Below are positions 1-5,185 of a stretch of DNA of 5,185 nucleotides, piece by piece. Position 1 is the first letter of the stretch. Each line of letters begins with the position of its first letter. The stretch comes from Gammaproteobacteria bacterium (lineage in GTDB: Bacteria; Pseudomonadota; Gammaproteobacteria; Tenderiales; Tenderiaceae). Position numbers and translations under genes: made by a program. Location: positions 1 to 5,185 of the forward strand of contig JALTMR010000243.1 in the NCBI GenBank assembly GCA_027001525.1. Direction: 5' to 3'. The notes under the pieces are model-generated. The model was not told the DNA's origin, ran no database searches, and saw only the letters and a list, made by a program, of their open reading frames with translations.

Positions 1-488
1 CCCCTGCGGCACCGGCACCACAAGCCGCACCAGCGCCAGCCCCTGTGGCTGAAGTAAAACCCCAACCCCCCGCGCCACCAGCGCGAGCCAATATAACCAA
101 AACAGGTGCCGGTATCGCCTTTGAGCTTGACGGCTGCCTGAAAGCAGGCAACGAAATGGAGTGCCGCTTCAATATCACCAGCCAGTACTTCGACCGGACC
201 GTCCGCTTTGGCAACTATGGCCGCCGCATTGCCATGCTCTACGACAACCTGGGCAACGAATACAAGTTCTACAAAGTAAAGGTGGGAAATAAAGAAGCGC
301 TGAATCCCTACCGGTTTGAGACGTCACTCGTGGCCGACACCACCGTGCCGGCCACGTTCTACTTCAGCAACATCTCAACCCAGGCCACCAGCATTGCCAA
401 ACTGGAACTCAACAGCACCGCCAACAAGTCAGGTCGATGGGAAAACTTCACACTGAAATACAGAAAGTTCCCCTTTTCAGAGCAATAG
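1..488 (+). CDS. Hypothetical protein with Pro/Ala-rich linker and C-terminal beta-rich domain (5' partial)
   Basis: The reading frame is open from base 3 to the TAG at 486-488, with no stop before the left edge, so the true start is outside the window. A GTG at base 45 lies inside a low-complexity stretch and is probably not the start. The first ~30 visible residues are almost all Pro, Ala and Gln, typical of an extended linker between an upstream part (perhaps a membrane anchor, signal sequence or other domain) and a folded C-terminal domain. That domain, about 125 residues, alternates hydrophobic and polar residues as in a beta sandwich. It holds two cysteines eight residues apart (GC...EC), followed by a FNITS segment, an aromatic/Gly-rich stretch (FGNYG) and a DNLGNEY segment. 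This resembles uncharacterised domains of secreted or periplasmic proteins; a disulfide between the two Cys is possible but not shown. I cannot name a function. It converges on the nuclease gene. Confidence 0.75.
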   Translation, partial: PAAPAPQAAPAPAPVAEVKPQPPAPPARANITKTGAGIAFELDGCLKAGNEMECRFNITSQYFDRTVRFGNYGRRIAMLYDNLGNEYKFYKVKVGNKEALNPYRFETSLVADTTVPATFYFSNISTQATSIAKLELNSTANKSGRWENFTLKYRKFPFSEQ

Positions 489-501
489 AGCAGGTGCTTC
501 A

Positions 502-530
502 GCAGGGCCCGCAGACCAAGCGGGCCCTGC
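502..530. terminator. Perfect 11-bp inverted repeat, probable bidirectional terminator
   Basis: GCAGGGCCCGC (502-512) and GCGGGCCCTGC (520-530) are exact reverse complements separated by a 7-base loop. The hairpin lies 13 bases after the stop of the left-hand gene and 11 bases beyond the stop of the convergent nuclease gene, where a shared terminator is expected. Neither side has a T-tract, so it is not a canonical intrinsic terminator. It may act with Rho or mainly protect the 3' ends of transcripts. Confidence 0.6.
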
Positions 531-541
531 CCTATCGGCGC

Positions 542-3226
542 TCAGCGCGACTCTCCACCCAGTTCACCAACCCGGCATAACCCCTGCAAACCGCAATAAG
601 TGCAGCTGGTGTTAATCTCTTTGGGATCGACTTCTGCCCGACCGGTGCGAAAATCATTGGCCAGTTTTTCCAGTACCCTGTGCCAGCGCTCCAGTTGTCT
701 CTCCCAATCTGTTTCGTCAGCCCCTTTTTTCTGCTCGATGTCCGTCACGCCCTTGCCAACCTCCACGCCATCGCTGACCCCCTCTAGGCCGCAGCCATCG
801 GGACGCAGGGTGGCAAAAGCCAGGCCTGCCACCGGGCGAGCGTGGGTCACCGCGTAGAGCGGCAGCTGCGGCTCATCCGGCCGCTCACCAAACCAGGTCT
901 TGGCCTTGCGGTCGCTGGTTTTGTAATCGATGATCAGCTCACGGCCATCGTTGTCGAGACGATCAATGCGATCGGCTTTAATTTCCACCGCCAGGCCGCC
1001 GATGCAGACACGGCGCCTCTCCTCCGACGAGACGAGGGTAAACGGCTGCCGCCGCTTCTCTACAGCCAGCCAGCGCTGGAGCAGTTGAGTCAACCGCTCC
1101 TGCTCCAGCGCCGTAAAGCGCTCGGTAAACCGCTGAGGCTGTCGCCTGGCCTCTTGTGCAAGGACGCTGGCGACCACTCCGGCGACCCGATCATTCAGGG
1201 CCGATTCGTCCATCGCCAGCAGATCAGCCTGCCCCTGGAGATCGAGCCAGAACTTTTCCAGAATCGTGTGCAGGATGCTGCCTCGCTGAGCCGGACTCAG
1301 ACCTGAGGCCACCTCCGGCAGGGGGCGCGCACCCAATCGGCGGTATGCAAAAGCGCGAAAGGGGCAGGCGGCCTGATCGGTGAAAATACCACTGCCACCG
1401 GAGACGCTCACAGCCTGCGCCCCGTTCGCCGACAACGTCGAGCCGCGCCAGTCCTGCAACGGTTCAAGCGCGCGACTCTGGAATATCTGCCAGCGGGAGA
1501 TCTGCACGTCGGGAATGTCGCTGTCGCTCTGCGCCAATGCCACAATCAGGGGGCTGGGGCGCAGATCGCTGTCACCATCACGCTGAGGGTAACTCACCAC
1601 CACCTCCCCGGCACTGGCGAGCAACCGCTGGGTTAACTCCTGGGCAAAGTGCAGCTCCCGTTCGGCAGAGGCATGAGGCATCTCCTGCAAACGTTGCAAG
1701 CTCATGGGCAGAAAAGGGTTAGGTCGCGGCGCGGGGGGCCACACACCGTCGTGCAGACCGGTGATCCAGAGATAATCGAAGTCCAGGCCAGCGGCCTCCA
1801 ACATGCCAAGAATCTGCACCTGCGCTTCGGGGGTTTTTAACTGAAAGGGGTGGTCTGCGGCCATCTGCTTCAGGTGACTCACCGCGTCCGAGAATCCAAC
1901 CTCACCCACCACAATATCCAGGCTCGAGAACTTACCCAAAAGGCCTTGCCACACCTCAACGGCCTGGTACTCGGCACTGCTCAAAGGCCGCTCCCCCGGC
2001 CAACCGCCGGCTTTCAGCAACGCCCGCAGCGACGGCACCCATGCACTGAGGCACTGACGACGCGGCAACGTCGCCTTTGTCTCCACCATCGCCTTGAAAC
2101 TGGCGGCCAGTTGCGGGCAGGAGAGCCGCTCAGCGGCGGCCAAACGGGCCATGTTCACGAGGCTGTAGCGCGCATCACCCAGCTCTCGCAGGTGACGATC
2201 CAGCAAGGCCCGCGCCCCCAGCTCGCTCTCGCCGCCAGCAAGATAGGGCGACTGAATCAACCGCCCCAGCGCCCCCAGCTCCAAGGGCGCATTGGCGAGA
2301 GACAACAGCGCCAAAGCCGCTGCGATGGGGGACGACTCGGCCAGAGGCATGCCGCAGGAAAGGTTATAGGGGCGAGTAAATTCGTCGGTTAATTTCAGTA
2401 CAGTATCGGGGCACAGCGCCTCATCAAAGATCCGCATCACGTCACTTCGCCCCCCTGCCAGATCGGGAACAACGATTGCGATGCGGTGATTACTGTTTTG
2501 CTTTTGCAGCTGAAGCGCCCAGGCTGCGGCGCTCTCCAGTTCGCCCATGGCATCACTGCAGGGGCGGCAGCTGGCCTGGCCTTGCGGCGAGACGTGCGAC
2601 TCTTCGCTCCCGCGGCAACCCGCCTGCTGCAGTGCCGCCATGAAGCGGCGCTGCTGCGGCGTCAACGAATCAAACCCGACCCAGACAACCTGCTCCGGCA
2701 AAGGGAGATCTCCCCCTTCGATCGCATCAATCAACAGCGCCAAGCGGGCGTGGCCATCCAGCCACCCCTGCTGTTGGCAACGCTGCTGATAGTCGCGCAT
2801 CCACTGGGCGAAGGCCTGCACATCGGGGTGATCAGAGTCACTCACCGCATCCAGACCCAAATTCCACTGCTTGAGTAAATTGTATGCCTTGATCGCCATG
2901 GCCGCGGTGTTGGCCGGGTTCAGAAGCTGGCTGGCGCTGGTGGAGCGCTTCACCACATCCTCCCACAAGGCGCTGAGCTGATGGCTTTGCAGCAGCGTCA
3001 GGGATGGCTCATTGTCGATGCGTTGCCACAACGCATCGAGCCAATCCTCCCAGGCAGCAACCTTGGGCGTTGGCCATACGCCGTGGCCTTCGGCCAGTTG
3101 TGCCTCACCAAATTGCTGCTGAATATGACGCGCCAAACGCCGATTCACAGTCAGAACCAAACCACCCTGTTTCAGTGCCGCTAGAGTCTCGGGAGTCATC
3201 TGTTCAAATGCCAAATAGTGTGCCAA
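542..3226 (-). CDS. AddB-like DNA repair protein: degenerate helicase plus PD-(D/E)XK iron-sulfur nuclease
   Basis: This is an 894-residue cytoplasmic protein matching the ~900-residue 'probable DNA repair protein' family (TIGR03623-type) related to AddB, the nuclease subunit of AddAB double-strand-break resection. The N-terminal two thirds are helicase-like: VNRRLARH near residue 28 sits where superfamily 1 proteins begin, but I see no Walker A (GxxGxGKT), so ATP hydrolysis is unlikely. WVGFDSLTP (182-190) and GLDFDYLWITGLHDGVWPP (480-498) are typical AddB/RecB-like segments. The C-terminal nuclease has His653, Asp752, the catalytic DYK (767-769) and QLPLYA (787-792). Cys621 plus Cys875, Cys878 and Cys884 (C-x2-C-x5-C) reproduce the AddB-type iron-sulfur 'staple'. 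The annotated start is TTG at 3226, with a stop five codons upstream and no good Shine-Dalgarno; ATG at 3199 (residue 10) is an alternative. No UvrD/AddA-type helicase lies next to it. Family and nuclease fold are secure; substrate and partner are inferred. Confidence 0.92.
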   Translation of the reverse strand: MAHYLAFEQMTPETLAALKQGGLVLTVNRRLARHIQQQFGEAQLAEGHGVWPTPKVAAWEDWLDALWQRIDNEPSLTLLQSHQLSALWEDVVKRSTSASQLLNPANTAAMAIKAYNLLKQWNLGLDAVSDSDHPDVQAFAQWMRDYQQRCQQQGWLDGHARLALLIDAIEGGDLPLPEQVVWVGFDSLTPQQRRFMAALQQAGCRGSEESHVSPQGQASCRPCSDAMGELESAAAWALQLQKQNSNHRIAIVVPDLAGGRSDVMRIFDEALCPDTVLKLTDEFTRPYNLSCGMPLAESSPIAAALALLSLANAPLELGALGRLIQSPYLAGGESELGARALLDRHLRELGDARYSLVNMARLAAAERLSCPQLAASFKAMVETKATLPRRQCLSAWVPSLRALLKAGGWPGERPLSSAEYQAVEVWQGLLGKFSSLDIVVGEVGFSDAVSHLKQMAADHPFQLKTPEAQVQILGMLEAAGLDFDYLWITGLHDGVWPPAPRPNPFLPMSLQRLQEMPHASAERELHFAQELTQRLLASAGEVVVSYPQRDGDSDLRPSPLIVALAQSDSDIPDVQISRWQIFQSRALEPLQDWRGSTLSANGAQAVSVSGGSGIFTDQAACPFRAFAYRRLGARPLPEVASGLSPAQRGSILHTILEKFWLDLQGQADLLAMDESALNDRVAGVVASVLAQEARRQPQRFTERFTALEQERLTQLLQRWLAVEKRRQPFTLVSSEERRRVCIGGLAVEIKADRIDRLDNDGRELIIDYKTSDRKAKTWFGERPDEPQLPLYAVTHARPVAGLAFATLRPDGCGLEGVSDGVEVGKGVTDIEQKKGADETDWERQLERWHRVLEKLANDFRTGRAEVDPKEINTSCTYCGLQGLCRVGELGGESR

Positions 3227-3235
3227 TCGTGCTGC

Positions 3236-3241
3236 ATTCTA
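3236..3241 (-). promoter_or_regulatory. Possible -10 box for the AddB-like gene
   Basis: On the minus strand TAGAAT matches the sigma-70 -10 consensus at five of six positions. No convincing -35 hexamer lies 16-18 bases upstream. Transcription from it would begin around 3229, almost on the TTG codon at 3226. That would mean a nearly leaderless TTG start or, more plausibly, initiation at the ATG at 3199. This is a weak single-motif call. Confidence 0.25.
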
Positions 3242-3270
3242 ACCCACTCGCCGCCATACGTTCGCCTTAC

Positions 3271-3299
3271 TTGAACTCGTGCAGTAACTCCGACAAAAT
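3271..3299 (+). promoter_or_regulatory. Candidate sigma-70 promoter of nhaD
   Basis: TTGAAC (3271-3276) and CAAAAT (3294-3299) are separated by an ideal 17 bases, each matching four of six consensus positions. The expected transcription start is near 3306, giving an 80-base untranslated leader before the ATG at 3386. The position fits: it is in the divergent intergenic region and just upstream of the foldable leader. The match is moderate, so this remains a prediction. Confidence 0.4.
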
Positions 3300-3305
3300 G
3301 CGCAG

Positions 3306-3385
3306 TGATCCCGGTTGAGGAGGGTAGACAGATCCCCCTGCCCTCCCCAGTGTCGCGTCAAAACCCTACCTCCTGGAAAGTATCA
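3306..3385 (+). promoter_or_regulatory. Structured 5' leader of nhaD with alternative helices; possible cis-regulatory RNA
   Basis: Two mutually exclusive pairings share the purine-rich strand at 3318-3327. In the first, AGGAGGGTAG (3318-3327) pairs with CTACCTCCT (3366-3374): nine Watson-Crick pairs with a single bulged G at 3322, closing a 38-base C-rich interior. In the second, GGAGGG (3319-3324) pairs with CCCTCC (3341-3346) around a 16-base loop. The first helix ends exactly at base 3374, directly against the GGAAAG Shine-Dalgarno (3375-3380), so its formation could block ribosome access. Cation antiporter genes are known to lie under sodium- or lithium-sensing riboswitches (DUF1646 and nhaA-I/II motifs). 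I cannot confirm that this leader matches any of those consensus structures. The pairings are seen in the sequence; regulation is inferred. Confidence 0.4.
3375..3380 (+). promoter_or_regulatory. Ribosome binding site supporting the nhaD start at 3386
   Basis: GGAAAG lies five bases before the ATG at 3386 and is the only Shine-Dalgarno-like element correctly spaced for an in-frame start. The stronger-looking GAGGAGGG at 3317-3324 has no start codon 5-10 bases downstream, so it is more likely part of the leader structure than a working ribosome site. Confidence 0.55.
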
Positions 3386-4831
3386 ATGCCGTTCAACAAA
3401 GTAGCTCCTGGTTTTTTGGCCTTGCTGGCCTCTCTGTTTCCGACCGTCTCATGGGCATCCAGCGGCGGCGGTGAGCTGCTTGACCTGACGAGTTCCATCT
3501 ACGGCATCATCGCCCTCATTGTGTTTGTTATTGCCTACGCGCTTGTGATTGGTGAAGAGTCACTTCATCTGCGCAAATCAAAACCGGTACTGGTGGCCGC
3601 CGGCATTATCTGGGCGCTGGTGGGTTTCGCCTACGCCAGCCAGGGGGATCACGAAACCGCCGCCATTGCGGTGCGCCACAACCTGCTTGAATACGGGGAG
3701 CTGATGCTCTTTCTACTGGCGGCCATGACCTACATCAACGCCCTGGAAGAGCGAAACATATTCGCTGCGCTGCGCGCCTGGCTGGTCTCCACCGGCTACT
3801 CCCTGCGCACTATTTTCTGGCTCACCGGGGCCTTGGCGTTTGTCATCTCCCCCGTGGCAGATAACCTCACCACCGCTCTGCTGATGGCAGCGGTGGCCAT
3901 TGCCGTAGGCGCAGGCAACATGGCCTTTATCAGCGTTGCCTGCATCAACATCGTAGTGGCCGCCAACGCCGGCGGTGCCTTCAGCCCGTTTGGTGACATC
4001 ACGACGCTCATGGTATGGCAGAAGGGCATCGTGCGCTTCGAAGAGTTTTTTAACCTGTTTCTGCCGGCCCTGGTGAACTGGCTCGTTCCGGCACTGATCA
4101 TGTCACTGACCGTACCCAAAACCCGCCCCCAGGCAAGCGGTGAAACGGTCAGGATCAAAGAGGGCGGGCTGGTGATTCTCGGCCTGTTCATACTCACCAT
4201 CGCCATGGCCGTCAGCAGTCACAACTTCCTCCACCTGCCGCCAGTGCTGGGCATGATGACCGGCCTGGGCCTGCTTAAGTTTTATGGTTACAAGCTGAAG
4301 ATGAGTGAGAAACGTGCGCTGGAAAGTCTGCACCCCAGCCCGGCGAAACTGGACATTCGCGAAGACCATTCCAAAGGCGGAAAACCGGCACCGTTTGATA
4401 TATTCTCCAGCGTACAGCGGGTGGAGTGGGATACGTTGATGTTCTTCTACGGCGTTATTCTTTGCGTTGGGGGGCTCGGCACTATCGGCTATCTGGGCAT
4501 GCTGTCAGAAATCATGTACATCGATCTCGGCCACACAACCGCCAACATTCTGGTGGGCGTACTCTCCTCCATCGTCGACAACATTCCAGTAATGTTTGCG
4601 GTGCTCACCATGAACCCTGACATGTCCCACGGCCAATGGTTGCTGGTCACGCTAACCGCGGGGGTCGGCGGCTCACTGCTCTCCATTGGCTCCGCAGCGG
4701 GCGTCGCACTCATGGGGCAGGCGCGGGGCGTCTACACCTTCTTTTCACACCTCAAATGGAGCTGGGCCATTGCCCTGGGCTACGGTGCAAGCATCTGGGT
4801 TCACTTTCTCGTCAACGGGAAGCTGATGTAG
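3386..4831 (+). CDS. nhaD: NhaD-type Na+(Li+)/H+ antiporter
   Basis: NhaD belongs to the ion transporter (ArsB/NhaD) superfamily. It sits in the inner membrane and exports Na+ or Li+ in exchange for protons, typically at alkaline pH. The 481 residues (from ATG 3386) fit the ~480-residue family. A hydrophobic, signal-like N-terminus (about residues 8-24, ending WASS) precedes about 12-13 membrane segments, with a longer hydrophilic loop at about 304-348. Family motifs are intact: ADNLTT (158-163), NIVVAANAGGAFSPFGDITT (188-207), SSIVDNIP (394-401) and SLLSIGSAAG (430-439). His98, Glu105, Asp159, Asn160, Asn194, Asp204, Thr206, Thr207, Ser394, Asn399, Ser433 and Ser436 align, at a constant offset of five, with residues I recall as functionally important from mutagenesis of Vibrio cholerae NhaD. 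The frame stays open upstream to a GTG at 3305, but the extra 27 residues are polar, Pro/Ser-rich and unlike the family. They also overlap the predicted leader, so ATG 3386 with its GGAAAG site is preferred. The gene is transcribed alone, divergent from the nuclease. Confidence 0.96.
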   Translation: MPFNKVAPGFLALLASLFPTVSWASSGGGELLDLTSSIYGIIALIVFVIAYALVIGEESLHLRKSKPVLVAAGIIWALVGFAYASQGDHETAAIAVRHNLLEYGELMLFLLAAMTYINALEERNIFAALRAWLVSTGYSLRTIFWLTGALAFVISPVADNLTTALLMAAVAIAVGAGNMAFISVACINIVVAANAGGAFSPFGDITTLMVWQKGIVRFEEFFNLFLPALVNWLVPALIMSLTVPKTRPQASGETVRIKEGGLVILGLFILTIAMAVSSHNFLHLPPVLGMMTGLGLLKFYGYKLKMSEKRALESLHPSPAKLDIREDHSKGGKPAPFDIFSSVQRVEWDTLMFFYGVILCVGGLGTIGYLGMLSEIMYIDLGHTTANILVGVLSSIVDNIPVMFAVLTMNPDMSHGQWLLVTLTAGVGGSLLSIGSAAGVALMGQARGVYTFFSHLKWSWAIALGYGASIWVHFLVNGKLM

Positions 4832-4879
4832 GCAACCAACAGTAAGGATGGAAAGGGCTGACAAGCTATCGGGAAAACC
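4832..4879. other. Short convergent intergenic gap without a recognisable terminator
   Basis: These 48 bases separate the stop codons of nhaD and the DUF5658-type gene. I see no stable inverted repeat and no T-tract for either strand, so transcript ends here are probably Rho-dependent or overlap the opposite gene. Confidence 0.4.
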
Positions 4880-5185
4880 TCAGGCCGCTGCAGCCAGGCT
4901 AAACAGCACCAGCTCATACTTGATCAGTAAGGCGTACATAACCAACAGGCCAAGCAGCAGGTGCCCCACCTTCACTGAGCGAAACAGATAGAAATTTTTG
5001 TGGGTCAGCAGAACAAATACGCCGATGGCGGTAATGAGGTATTTCGTCAGAAAAAACACCTGCAGATCGTGATCGATCAAAGCCTTCATTAACGGATTGG
5101 CTTCAACGGCTATGCCCTGTTGAATCAGGTTCAGCGTAAAGATCGCATCCAGGCAGCAGAGCACGAGGATGGTCGCCGTCACCGC
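4880..5185 (-). CDS. Small integral membrane protein, DUF5658-like (5' partial)
   Basis: The frame ends at TGA (4882-4880) and runs open through the right edge, so the start is probably beyond the window. A GTG at 5182 exists, but codons remain open upstream and the first visible residues already lie in a hydrophobic helix. About 100 residues are visible, with three to four membrane helices: ILVLCCLDAIFTLNLI, FFLTKYLITAIGVFVLL and LLLGLLVMYALLIKYELVLF. The LDA.FTL segment, the GIAVEANPLM motif after the first helix, and the Lys of FLTKYLIT at the start of the second are characteristic of DUF5658 proteins, whose function is unknown. The C-terminus ends in a run of alanines. It converges on nhaD, so no functional link to it is implied. 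Family assignment is from recognition of these motifs, without a search. Confidence 0.78.
   Translation of the reverse strand, partial: AVTATILVLCCLDAIFTLNLIQQGIAVEANPLMKALIDHDLQVFFLTKYLITAIGVFVLLTHKNFYLFRSVKVGHLLLGLLVMYALLIKYELVLFSLAAAA

Noticed and set aside
842..1306. 154-codon open frame on the plus strand
   Set aside because: It is antisense to the nuclease domain of the AddB-like gene, whose catalytic and cysteine motifs are clearly the real coding content.
1850..2392. 180-codon open frame on the plus strand
   Set aside because: It lies wholly antisense to the AddB-like gene, has an Arg/Gln/His-rich composition typical of the complement of GC-rich coding sequence, and shows no recognisable motif.
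3317..3324. GAGGAGGG as a strong ribosome binding site for a small upstream ORF
   Set aside because: No ATG, GTG or TTG occurs within 5-10 bases downstream. The element is better explained as a strand of the leader helices.
3796..4206. 136-codon open frame on the minus strand
   Set aside because: It is antisense to the most conserved NhaD motifs (ADNLTT and GDITT), so it is a shadow of that gene.
1..5185. Mobile element, CRISPR array, tRNA, or a new defence system around the nuclease
   Set aside because: No transposase, terminal repeats, regularly spaced repeats or cloverleaf is visible. The AddB-like gene is a recognisable DNA-repair family member with unrelated flanking genes.

Overview
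The window looks like ordinary chromosome from a gammaproteobacterium, probably a marine or salt-tolerant one. The DNA is GC-rich by eye and densely coding. It carries an NhaD-type sodium/proton antiporter closely matching the Vibrio cholerae and halomonad type, and a nuclease of the AddB-like 'probable DNA repair protein' family found in gammaproteobacteria. The assignment to a marine gammaproteobacterium is inference from gene content; no rRNA or other marker is present.

Layout: (1) Bases 1-488 (+) hold the 3' end of a protein with a Pro/Ala-rich linker followed by a small, probably beta-rich domain; its start lies outside the window. (2) A perfect 11-bp inverted repeat at 502-530 sits between this gene and the convergent next one and probably ends both transcripts. 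(3) Bases 542-3226 (-) encode an 894-residue AddB-like protein: a helicase-like body without a visible Walker A motif, and a C-terminal PD-(D/E)XK nuclease with a four-cysteine iron-sulfur signature. (4) The 159-base divergent intergenic region 3227-3385 contains a plausible promoter for the next gene and an RNA leader with two mutually exclusive helices, one ending directly at the Shine-Dalgarno. (5) Bases 3386-4831 (+) encode NhaD. (6) After a short 48-base gap with no clear terminator, 4880-5185 (-) encodes a small membrane protein of the DUF5658 type, cut by the right edge.

The genes do not form one pathway. The nuclease and the antiporter are divergently transcribed and functionally unrelated, and no gene pair here looks like an operon. 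No mobile element, CRISPR array, tRNA or rRNA is visible, and I see no convincing new multi-gene system. The most interesting element is the possible cis-regulatory leader of nhaD; next is the AddB-like nuclease standing without an adjacent UvrD-type helicase partner.
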